A stretch of DNA of 5,701 nt from an uncultured Clostridia bacterium (lineage in GTDB: Bacteria; Bacillota; Clostridia; Oscillospirales; JAAYOS01): NCBI GenBank assembly GCA_944386395.1, contig CALXAZ010000119.1:1-5701 (forward strand), read 5' to 3'. The translations under genes and the position numbers were made by a program. Numbering within the stretch: the stretch's first letter is position 1; every line of letters starts with the position of its first letter. Shown here one piece after another: positions 1 to 5,701 of this stretch. The notes under the pieces are model-generated. The model ran no database searches and was not told where the DNA came from. It saw only the letters and a program-made list of their open reading frames with translations.

Positions 1-1513
1 GTTCTTTTTCTTCTTTTGTCACGTCTCGCATTATGCTAATAATGATATGGTAGCTACTGTCATAGATAACGGTCTCTTCAACATATTTGCCGTATTCAGC
101 AAGATATATCCTCTTATCATGGACATCTTCTCCGCTCTGTAGAACATCTTCATAGATCTGCGGATCGAGTATGCGAACAACAGGTTCCCCAAGAATATCG
201 GATTCATGGCTGATATTCATTATCTCAAGAGCCGCCTTGTTCATCTGCTGCACCTCGAGATTTTCGTTCAGGACAAAAATACGATTCGGTGTATTATTTA
301 CGATGTTTCCAGAGAAAGATTCTGCTTTTTCCTTCAGGAACGGAAGACACATAGTTAGATCTGCCTTGCCTTGATATACAGCTATTGCTTTTTCGCGGCA
401 GGTGTCGTATCCGCAGCTTCCGCAATTGAGCTCTTGTTCTGGGGTCATCTTGCCCATTTTGTGGAGTATTTCCTCAATAGCTTTACTTCCTGGCATATAA
501 TTGGTAACGCCGACAAAGGTCATATCCTTTTTCAGCTTATCATTGTCCGGTTTTTTGACATTAAAGTCTTTCTTTCCGGAATATCTGTCAACAGCCATAA
601 AGTCACGTACCGGGGAACGCTTATTGGCATCCATTGCAGGACCTCCAATACAGCTACCAACACAGGCAGACATCTCTATAAAGCATTTTCCAAGATTGCC
701 TGCAATAACATCCTTGAGAACCTCTATGCAGTTTTCAACACCGTCTACGCTCATATAGCTATAGTCATCGTTCTCACAGAACATAGAACGAAGAATCCCG
801 CCTGTTGTCGGGAAAAGACGTGCTCGGCTTTCTTCTGTGGTGTCAATGTTTTTCTCGATTTGTATGTTTTCTTCGTTGAGCCATTCAGTCAGCTCTTCAA
901 AGGTTAGGACGCAATCGACAATACCTGGATACTGTTCAGCCTCCGCTTTCTTTGAGATACATGGACCGATAAACACAGTCTTAGCGCCCGGATAACGCTC
1001 TTTTATGCTAGTGCAATGAGCTTGCATAGGAGAAAGAATGTGGGCAAGGCTTGGAAGTGCTTCAGGATAATGCTTTTGGATAAGGGTATTTACAGTATGG
1101 CAGCAGGAGGAGATAATTACGTTTTGTTTTCCCTCTTTAACCATTTCGTCATACCTTGACTTTACTACTGTTGCCCCAAGAGCTGTTTCCTCAGCAGCGG
1201 TAAAACCAAGCTTTTTAAGGGCATCTTCCATTCCTTTAATCCCGGTTCCTTCATAATTTGCAATAAACGATGGTGCGATACTTGCAACTACAGTGTTTCC
1301 ATCTTCCAGGAAGCTTTTTACTACTCCTACGTCATTGCGTATTTCTTTTGCATTCTGAGGACATATGATAAAGCACTTTCCGCAAAGAATACACTCGTCT
1401 TCTACAATATTTGCCTGATTGTTTGAAAAACGTATCGATTTTACCGGGCAATGGCGGATACATTTATAACAGTTTTTACAGTTTGCTTTTTTAAGCTTTA
1501 AGCAGTCTGACAT
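1..1513 (-). CDS. Sensory-type [FeFe]-hydrogenase-like protein with C-terminal PAS domain (HydS-like, group C); 3' end beyond window
   Basis: The frame is open for 504 codons from the ATG at 1513 and runs off the left edge. Domains in order: a 2x[4Fe-4S] ferredoxin domain (C12, C15, C18, C22-P and C41, C44, C47, C51-P); an H-cluster domain (about 70-340); a [4Fe-4S] domain with C364-x2-C367-x4-C372-x16-C389 inside a CGxCGYDTC context, as in the RnfB-type FeS family; and a PAS domain (about 404-499) ending in a D497-V-T motif. The H-cluster loops are recognisable but altered: SSCCH at 135-139 (family TSCCP), GPCxxKxxE at 183-191 (family MPCxxKxxE), and ExSACxGSCxGG at 280-291 (family ExMACxGGCxxGGGQP). 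All four presumed cluster cysteines (C138, C185, C284, C288) and the proton-transfer cysteine (C137) remain. In this family such proteins are cytoplasmic and thought to sense H2 or redox state, passing the signal through PAS. A weakly active hydrogenase is the alternative. The output partner is not visible. Confidence 0.9.
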   Translation of the reverse strand, partial: MSDCLKLKKANCKNCYKCIRHCPVKSIRFSNNQANIVEDECILCGKCFIICPQNAKEIRNDVGVVKSFLEDGNTVVASIAPSFIANYEGTGIKGMEDALKKLGFTAAEETALGATVVKSRYDEMVKEGKQNVIISSCCHTVNTLIQKHYPEALPSLAHILSPMQAHCTSIKERYPGAKTVFIGPCISKKAEAEQYPGIVDCVLTFEELTEWLNEENIQIEKNIDTTEESRARLFPTTGGILRSMFCENDDYSYMSVDGVENCIEVLKDVIAGNLGKCFIEMSACVGSCIGGPAMDANKRSPVRDFMAVDRYSGKKDFNVKKPDNDKLKKDMTFVGVTNYMPGSKAIEEILHKMGKMTPEQELNCGSCGYDTCREKAIAVYQGKADLTMCLPFLKEKAESFSGNIVNNTPNRIFVLNENLEVQQMNKAALEIMNISHESDILGEPVVRILDPQIYEDVLQSGEDVHDKRIYLAEYGKYVEETVIYDSSYHIIISIMRDVTKEEKE

Positions 1514-1521
1514 TTAATGTT

Positions 1522-1530
1522 CCCCCCTTA
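1522..1530 (-). promoter_or_regulatory. Ribosome binding site of the hydrogenase-like gene, overlapping the upstream stop codon
   Basis: On the minus strand the TAA stop of the [2Fe-2S] gene is followed directly by six G (AAGGGGGG), 8 bases before the ATG at 1513. It is G-rich rather than a textbook AGGAGG. The overlap with the upstream stop codon suggests translational coupling of the two genes. No other in-frame ATG occurs before residue 95, so this start is well supported. Confidence 0.7.
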
Positions 1531-1767
1531 GCCTTTTAAAACGTATTTTTTGAATATTTCGTCAAAATTCTCAGGAGAAACGCCGCAAATTATATCGTCG
1601 TCAATTTTTATAGAGACGCCATTTGTACACTTACCAAGACAGAACGCAGCACCGAGATTAACAGTATCCTCGAGACCATATTTTTCAATATTTTTTTTCA
1701 TGAGCTCGATTATATCGTATGAACCTCTGAGATGGCAAGAGCTTCCTACACATACGCTTATATTCAT
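1528..1767 (-). CDS. [2Fe-2S] thioredoxin-fold ferredoxin, NuoE/HndA-C-terminal-like (79 aa)
   Basis: This is a small soluble electron carrier. The four cluster cysteines follow the NuoE/complex I 24-kDa pattern: C6-x4-C11 near the N-terminus, then C43-x3-C47 within AAFCLGKC. The protein ends shortly after this core and lacks the N-terminal helical part of full NuoE, so it is the stand-alone thioredoxin-like [2Fe-2S] domain. A fifth cysteine (C61) lies outside the motif. The start is supported by AAAAGGAG at 1776-1783, 8 bases before the ATG. The hydrogenase-like gene begins 14 bases after its stop, so the two are almost certainly co-transcribed. Its likely role (inferred) is to pass electrons to or from that protein. 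No NuoF-type diaphorase is in the window to make it an NADH-linked enzyme. From memory, T. maritima has a similar small [2Fe-2S] protein next to its HydS. Confidence 0.85.
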   Translation of the reverse strand: MNISVCVGSSCHLRGSYDIIELMKKNIEKYGLEDTVNLGAAFCLGKCTNGVSIKIDDDIICGVSPENFDEIFKKYVLKG

Positions 1768-1797
1768 TATGTAAACTCCTTTTCAGTGCGTTGTAAG

Positions 1798-1833
1798 TTT
1801 TACCCATCCCGCATATTTGCGGGATGGGTAAAT
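1798..1833 (-). terminator. Strong GC-rich hairpin after adhE, without U-run (partial terminator or mRNA-stabilising stem)
   Basis: A perfect inverted repeat with arms 1799-1813 and 1818-1832 gives a 15-bp stem with a 4-base loop; the core is TACCCATCCCGC. It begins 23 bases downstream of the adhE stop. On the minus strand the stem is followed by only AACTTAC, and on the plus strand by TTATAG, so neither side has the T-run of a classic intrinsic terminator. It could attenuate transcription into the downstream pair, protect the 3' end of adhE mRNA, or be an RNA-processing site. As DNA it is also a long palindrome that a protein could bind. Confidence 0.5.
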
Positions 1834-1855
1834 TATAGATTGATGAAATATTTGA

Positions 1856-4462
1856 TTATTCGCCGTAATATGCCTTGCGGTAGAGTTCTTCGATTTCAGA
1901 GATAAGCGGATAACGCGGGTTTGCAGTTGTGCACTGATCCTCAAATGCACGCTCGGCAAGCCCAGGGATAGCCGCCATAAATGTGCTTTCATCTATGCCG
2001 CAGTCTTTGATAGACATCGGGATATTAACGCGCTTCATAAGATCTTTTACAGTTCTTATAAGGCTCTGGATCTGCTCTTCCTCGGTATTGCCACCAAGGT
2101 TGAGGTATCTGGATATTTGAGCATATCTATAATCTGCCTTGAACTCGCCATATTTCGGCCATATTGCAAACTTTGTAGGCTTCTGAGCGTTATAGGCAAT
2201 AACATGCGGGAGCAAAACTGCGTTTGCACGTCCGTGCGGGATGTGGAACTCACCGCCGAGCTTATGAGCCATTGAATGGTTCAGACCGAGGAAAGCATTG
2301 GAGAAAGCCATACCTGCAATGCAGGACGCATTGTGCATCTTCTCACGGGCAACCTCGTCGTTCGGGTTATCATAGCTGCGCGGCAGATAATGCAGGACAA
2401 GCGCAATAGCTTTTAAAGCAAGCGCATTTGTATAATCGGAAGCGAGAATTGAGACATAGGCCTCCAGGGCATGGGTGAGAACATCCAGTCCGGTATCAGC
2501 AGTTATCGACTTTGGCATCGTGGAAACAAACTGAGGATCGATAATAGCCACGTCCGGGGTAAGCTCATAATCGGCAAGCGGGTACTTGATGTTGCCATTT
2601 GCTTTGTCGGTAATGACCGAGAAAGATGTAACTTCTGAGCCTGTTCCGGATGTTGTCGGAATAGCGACCATCTGAGCCTTTTGACCAAGATTCGGGAAGG
2701 AAAAAGCCCTCTTGCGGATATCGAGGAAGCGCTGACGCAGACCATCAAAATCTGTGTCCGGATTTTCGTAGAACAGCCACATACCCTTTGCCGCATCAAT
2801 GGCTGAACCACCACCTAGGGCAATAATAACATCAGGGTTAAAGTTGTTCATCGACTGCACTCCGCGTTTGATTGTTTCAACCGACGGATCGGGCTCAACC
2901 TCTGTAAATATCTCGCAGTGGCAGTACTGCTTACGCTTTCTAAGGTAATAGAGAACTTTGTCTATATATCCAAGTTTAACCATTGTCTCATCCGTTACGA
3001 TGAAAGCGCGGCTGATGTTTGGCATAGCTTCAAGATACTGCACAGAGCCCTTCTCAAAGTATATCTTCGGCGGAATTTTAAACCACTGCATATTGACTCT
3101 CCTCTTCGCGATACGTTTTTTGTTTATAAGGTTGACCGAGGAGACGTTGGAAGTTGTGGAATTACGCCCAAACGATCCGCAGCCGAGAGTAAGCGAAGGA
3201 GTATTTGTGTTGTAGATATCGCCGATAGCTCCCTGAGAGGACGGAGAATTTACAATAACACGACCAACCTTCATTTCCTCGCCATATTTTACGCAGAGCG
3301 CTTCGTCATCTGAGTGGATGACAGCAGAGTGACCAAGACCGCCGAGCTCAAGCATTTCTTTTGCATATGCAAATCCCTGCTCAGAGTCTTTGCAGACAAA
3401 GTATGCAAGAACAGGAGAGAGCTTTTCAAGAGAAAGCGGATATTCGCGAGAGGGCTTCGGAAGCCTTGCGATGAGTATCTTTGTACCCTTTGGAACGGTA
3501 ACACCGGCATTCTTTGCAATTTCTTCCGCGGGCTTACCTACGACGGCAGAGTTAACAGCCATTCTCTCTGTATTGATAACATATTTGGAAACAAGTTCGG
3601 CCTCTTCCTTGTTGAGGAAATAGCAGTTGTTTGCTTTCATATAGGTTTCAAATTCATTCTGTATTTCCTTGTCAACAATAACAGCCTGTTCGGAGGCGCA
3701 TATCATACCATTGTCAAATGTCTTTGAGATAATAAGGTCTGTGCATGCGCGACCTACGTTGACATTCTTGTTGATATAGCAGGGTACATTTCCGGGACCA
3801 ACGCCGAGAGCCGGCTTACCCGCGCTGTATGCAGCCTTTACCATTCCGGAGCCTCCGGTCGCAAGAATGAGAGATACGCCCGGATGATTCATAAGAGTCG
3901 CTGTGGCTTCGGTCGATGGGGTTTCTATCCACTGGATGCAATCCTCTGGAGCGCCATGCTTGATGGCAGCTTCTTTGATGATCTTGGCTGCCTCTACAGA
4001 ACATTTCTGTGCGGAAGGATGGAAACCAAAAATTATTGGATTGCGTGTTTTTGCACATATAAGAGACTTAAATATCGTGGTAGAGGTGGGGTTTGTAACC
4101 GGAGTTACTCCTGCAACGATTCCGACAGGCTCTGCTACTTCAACATAGCCTTCGAGGTCATTTTCGTCAATAATACCTACTGTTTTCTGATCTTTGATGC
4201 TGTGCCAGATATACTCTGTGGCAAACATGTTTTTGATGACCTTGTCCTCGACAACGCCGCGCCCCGTCTCTTCATAAGCGAGCTTTGCCAGATAGAGATG
4301 CTTATCGAGACCGGCAAGTGTCATTGCATGTACAATCTCGTCCACTTTTTCCTGGTCTAGCTTCATATAGGCTTCCAGGGCTTTTTCTGCCTTTTTGACA
4401 AGTGTATCTATCATTTCCTGTACATTTGTCTCGGCGGGCTTTGTGTTTTTTTCGGCTGCCAT
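1856..4462 (-). CDS. adhE: Bifunctional acetaldehyde-CoA/alcohol dehydrogenase AdhE (868 aa)
   Basis: AdhE reduces acetyl-CoA to acetaldehyde and then to ethanol, using two NADH. In this family it is cytoplasmic and assembles into helical filaments called spirosomes. The N-terminal aldehyde dehydrogenase half (about 1-445) carries the nucleotide-binding stretch GGSGMVKAAYSAGKPALGVG at 203-222 and the catalytic cysteine C255 in GMICASEQ. A short basic linker (about 446-457) leads to the iron-dependent alcohol dehydrogenase half, with the GGGS nucleotide loop at 550-553 and iron ligands D660, H664, H729 and H743, matching the DxxxH / H / H pattern of E. coli AdhE. The length is normal and both active sites look intact. 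The frame is also open from a GTG at 4486, but the ATG at 4462 sits 6 bases after a perfect AGGAGG, so I use it. It lies 39 bp downstream of rex, whose product commonly represses adhE in Clostridia. Confidence 0.97.
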   Translation of the reverse strand: MAAEKNTKPAETNVQEMIDTLVKKAEKALEAYMKLDQEKVDEIVHAMTLAGLDKHLYLAKLAYEETGRGVVEDKVIKNMFATEYIWHSIKDQKTVGIIDENDLEGYVEVAEPVGIVAGVTPVTNPTSTTIFKSLICAKTRNPIIFGFHPSAQKCSVEAAKIIKEAAIKHGAPEDCIQWIETPSTEATATLMNHPGVSLILATGGSGMVKAAYSAGKPALGVGPGNVPCYINKNVNVGRACTDLIISKTFDNGMICASEQAVIVDKEIQNEFETYMKANNCYFLNKEEAELVSKYVINTERMAVNSAVVGKPAEEIAKNAGVTVPKGTKILIARLPKPSREYPLSLEKLSPVLAYFVCKDSEQGFAYAKEMLELGGLGHSAVIHSDDEALCVKYGEEMKVGRVIVNSPSSQGAIGDIYNTNTPSLTLGCGSFGRNSTTSNVSSVNLINKKRIAKRRVNMQWFKIPPKIYFEKGSVQYLEAMPNISRAFIVTDETMVKLGYIDKVLYYLRKRKQYCHCEIFTEVEPDPSVETIKRGVQSMNNFNPDVIIALGGGSAIDAAKGMWLFYENPDTDFDGLRQRFLDIRKRAFSFPNLGQKAQMVAIPTTSGTGSEVTSFSVITDKANGNIKYPLADYELTPDVAIIDPQFVSTMPKSITADTGLDVLTHALEAYVSILASDYTNALALKAIALVLHYLPRSYDNPNDEVAREKMHNASCIAGMAFSNAFLGLNHSMAHKLGGEFHIPHGRANAVLLPHVIAYNAQKPTKFAIWPKYGEFKADYRYAQISRYLNLGGNTEEEQIQSLIRTVKDLMKRVNIPMSIKDCGIDESTFMAAIPGLAERAFEDQCTTANPRYPLISEIEELYRKAYYGE

Positions 4463-4468
4463 AACGTT

Positions 4469-4474
4469 CCTCCT
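4469..4474 (-). promoter_or_regulatory. Shine-Dalgarno sequence that sets the adhE start
   Basis: AGGAGG on the minus strand lies 6 bases upstream of the ATG at 4462. Starting at the in-frame GTG at 4486 would place this site inside the coding region and leave that start with no comparable ribosome binding site. The resulting N-terminus, MAAEKN, is the better choice. Confidence 0.85.
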
Positions 4475-4485
4475 AATATAATTCA

Positions 4486-4500
4486 CATCATATTATGATG
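4486..4500. repeat. Short inverted repeat between rex and adhE
   Basis: CATCATA and TATGATG are 7-base arms around a single T, located in the 39-bp rex-adhE gap just after the rex stop. The stem would be AT-rich and weak, and no T-run follows on the minus strand, so it is a poor terminator. It could be a minor operator or processing element, or chance in AT-rich DNA. Confidence 0.3.
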
Positions 4501-4501
4501 C

Positions 4502-5143
4502 TTACTTTAAGCTTTCTGCGTATTGCCGCGATAACACGGCGAGATTAGCCGCAAGGTTTTCATTTTGTACTATCACATCTTTGGGGACCTTCAGATGCAC
4601 CGGCGCAAAATTCCATATTGCTTTTATCCCGCCCCTTATCATCCAGTCGCACACTTCCTGGGCACTGTCCTCGGGGACAGTAATTATTCCAATATGGATT
4701 TGCATCCTGTCGCACAGGTTTATAAGCTTTTCCAGAGGTAAAATGCGCTTTCCGGAAACTATTCTGTCTACTACCTGTTCGCTTGAATCAAATGCTGCTA
4801 CTATCTCTACTCCGCATTTACTAAATCCGCTGTATGAGAGAAGAGCTCTGCCTAACTGACCTACCCCCACGAGTATCGCGCTATCTACGTTATTATATCC
4901 AAGAAAGTTTTCAATATCGCTGATAAGCTCCTGAGTCACATATCCGACCTTCGGCTTTCCTCCGGAGCTGACTGAAGCCAGATCTTTTCTGACCTGCACC
5001 TGATTCAAACCCAGCAGAGTTGCTATGTCGTTGGAAGAAACCGTGACATGTCCACTTTGCAGCCTGCTCTTTAAACAATTAAGATACAGGGGAAGCCTGC
5101 GCAGCGTCTGTTTTGATATTCCTCCGGTTCCGTTGGCGTTCAT
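4502..5143 (-). CDS. rex: Redox-sensing transcriptional repressor Rex (213 aa)
   Basis: Rex is a homodimeric repressor that leaves DNA when NADH rises relative to NAD+, derepressing fermentation genes such as adhE and hydrogenases. The N-terminal winged helix (about 10-83) contains RRLPLYL (15-21), the recognition region LGLNQVQVRKDLASV (44-58) and the wing GGKPKVGY (61-68). This wing differs from the FGxxGxxGxGY form of Bacillus and Thermus Rex but is one I associate with clostridial members. The Rossmann domain starts at about 86, with the GVGQLG dinucleotide loop at 93-98. The C-terminal part has WNFAPVHLKVP (about 177-187) and ends in the swapped helix NLAANLAVLSRQY. Length is normal. The start is fixed by AAAAGGAGGTG at 5149-5159, 5 bases before the ATG. 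It is first in its transcription unit, behind the LysR terminator, and adhE follows at 39 bp. I find no clear full Rex operator upstream. Confidence 0.95.
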   Translation of the reverse strand: MNANGTGGISKQTLRRLPLYLNCLKSRLQSGHVTVSSNDIATLLGLNQVQVRKDLASVSSGGKPKVGYVTQELISDIENFLGYNNVDSAILVGVGQLGRALLSYSGFSKCGVEIVAAFDSSEQVVDRIVSGKRILPLEKLINLCDRMQIHIGIITVPEDSAQEVCDWMIRGGIKAIWNFAPVHLKVPKDVIVQNENLAANLAVLSRQYAESLK

Positions 5144-5201
5144 TTTTACACCTCCTTTTCTGGTTTTTATTTTAATATATTTTTATCGATTTGAGTAATA
5201 T
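5144..5201 (-). promoter_or_regulatory. Probable rex promoter region (AT-rich, no confident boxes)
   Basis: Transcription of rex must begin between the upstream terminator and the ribosome binding site. The stretch is highly AT-rich and offers -10-like hexamers on the minus strand (TATATT, TAAAAT). The best -35 for TAAAAT at 18-bp spacing is a poor TTACTC, so I do not assign boxes. An extra ATCGAT at 5185-5190 repeats the core of the terminator palindromes. No TTGTTAAnnnnTTAACAA-type Rex site is present. Confidence 0.4.
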
Positions 5202-5239
5202 AAAAAAAGCATATCGATATGTGCATATCGATATGCTTT
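5202..5239 (-). terminator. Rho-independent terminator of the LysR-type gene, built from two tandem palindromes
   Basis: On the minus strand, just past the LysR-type stop at 5243, AAAGCATATCGATATG and its complement CATATCGATATGCTTT form a stem of up to 16 bp (arms 5206-5221 and 5224-5239). Seven T follow (A-run 5202-5208 on the plus strand). The two arms are also a near-perfect 14-bp tandem repeat (5209-5222 and 5223-5236, one mismatch) of the self-palindrome GCATATCGATATGC. This separates the LysR-type gene from rex. Confidence 0.8.
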
Positions 5240-5242
5240 GAA

Positions 5243-5701
5243 TTAATTATAAGTCTTCGTGGATAGTTCGTCTCGGACCGAAGACACCTCTGATATAAAT
5301 TTGCGGTCAAGCTCTGATAACCTGTATCCTCTTGGGTATATGATGACATCTCTATATTTTGAAGTTTCATCAGAGCATCTTCGCTGGACCAGCTGGTATT
5401 TATCAAGCATAATATCTGTAACTGGCGAGACCCACATATATGTATCCGGAATGTCGCATAGCAGACTAAACTGGCTTCCGCGTTCATATACATATATTTT
5501 CTTTTTCCCATTTTCCCTACTATTATCTTTAAATGGTGAAGACGGAACCGATATATCTCCGTGAGTTATCTCTACATATCCCGAAAGATCGTCAGTTCTC
5601 ACCTCGGCTTTGCTTGAGAGTGGATTATTCTTTGAGAGCAGGAGGAGATATTCAAATTCCCATAGAGTATGCGAGGTCAGGTCGCGCGTTATCAAAAGGT
5701 T
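5243..5701 (-). CDS. Probable LysR-family transcriptional regulator, C-terminal effector-binding part only; 5' end beyond window
   Basis: The frame is open from the window edge to a TAA at 5243-5245 (152 residues seen). The stretch EFEYLLLLSKNNPLSSK is the typical start of a strand in the second lobe of the LysR substrate-binding domain, and a D-L-S-GY element follows, as in many LysR proteins. IYVYERGSQFSLL further on resembles a subgroup of clostridial LysR regulators. The DNA-binding winged helix lies outside the window, so the family call rests on the effector domain alone and the target genes are unknown. An in-frame TTG at 5695 is not a real start, since the frame continues upstream. 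A terminator follows, so this gene is not obviously part of the rex-adhE unit. Confidence 0.7.
   Translation of the reverse strand, partial: NLLITRDLTSHTLWEFEYLLLLSKNNPLSSKAEVRTDDLSGYVEITHGDISVPSSPFKDNSRENGKKKIYVYERGSQFSLLCDIPDTYMWVSPVTDIMLDKYQLVQRRCSDETSKYRDVIIYPRGYRLSELDRKFISEVSSVRDELSTKTYN

Noticed and set aside
171..907. Plus-strand open frames of 67, 178 and 85 codons
   Set aside because: They lie antisense to the 504-codon hydrogenase-like frame, which has full domain support. They resemble no family and have no clear ribosome binding site.
1691..1698. Run of eight A on the coding strand of the [2Fe-2S] gene, a possible phase-variable tract
   Set aside because: It encodes K-K-N in an intact frame. 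A single such run in an AT-rich gene is not evidence for phase variation.
1832..1837. TATAAT on the minus strand between adhE and the [2Fe-2S] gene, a possible internal promoter
   Set aside because: No hexamer resembling TTGACA occurs at 16-18 bp spacing and there is no extended -10. In AT-rich DNA the match alone is weak, although start-site mapping could revive it.
2918..4360. Several plus-strand and alternate-frame open stretches of 77 to 158 codons
   Set aside because: All are antisense to or out of frame with intact adhE and show low-complexity, implausible protein composition.
4446..4452. A AAA AAC slippery heptamer at codons 4-6 of adhE, a possible -1 frameshift site
   Set aside because: It is in the right phase, but I see no downstream pseudoknot or stem and no useful product. 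Lysine-rich starts make such runs common.
4463..4486. GTG start extending AdhE to 876 residues
   Set aside because: The extra eight codons contain the AGGAGG that serves the ATG at 4462, and the longer start has no comparable ribosome binding site of its own.
5167..5511. Minus-strand 114-codon open frame spanning the LysR-type 3' end and the terminator
   Set aside because: It runs through the terminator hairpin, is out of frame with the LysR-type coding sequence and resembles no known protein.

Overview
The window looks like a piece of chromosome from an anaerobic, fermentative Firmicute of the class Clostridia. The basis is the combination of a Rex repressor of the clostridial type, a fused aldehyde/alcohol dehydrogenase (AdhE), a NuoE-like [2Fe-2S] mini-protein and a PAS-containing [FeFe]-hydrogenase-like protein. 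Strong AGGAGG-type ribosome binding sites and AT-rich intergenic DNA fit the same group. I cannot name a genus.

All supported genes lie on the minus strand, so the region is transcribed from high to low coordinates. At the right edge is the C-terminal part of a probable LysR-type regulator (5243-5701, cut by the window end). It is closed by a hairpin plus a run of seven T on the minus strand (5202-5239). A 99-bp AT-rich gap that includes this terminator leads to rex (4502-5143). After 39 bp comes adhE (1856-4462, start chosen at the ATG behind a perfect Shine-Dalgarno sequence). An 88-bp gap with a strong 15-bp-stem hairpin that has no U-run separates adhE from a 79-residue [2Fe-2S] thioredoxin-fold protein (1528-1767). 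Fourteen bases further is a 2x[4Fe-4S] / H-cluster / [4Fe-4S] / PAS protein (1-1513), which runs off the left edge without a stop. I translated that frame by hand from the minus strand: it is open for 504 codons.

Functionally, this reads as a redox-control module around ethanol production. Rex senses the NADH/NAD+ ratio. AdhE consumes two NADH per acetyl-CoA reduced to ethanol. The hydrogenase-like protein has the domain layout and altered active-site loops of the sensory (group C, HydS-like) [FeFe] hydrogenases, so it probably senses H2 or redox state rather than acting as a bulk hydrogenase. The [2Fe-2S] protein is a plausible electron partner for it. From memory, a comparable rex-adhE-hydrogenase neighbourhood exists in Clostridium thermocellum, and a [2Fe-2S] protein/HydS pair exists in Thermotoga maritima. 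The arrangement is therefore probably not new, but the signal output and the physiological link between HydS and AdhE are poorly understood.

I see no RNA genes, mobile elements, CRISPR arrays or plus-strand genes. The only non-coding stretches are the four short gaps named above, none over 100 bp.
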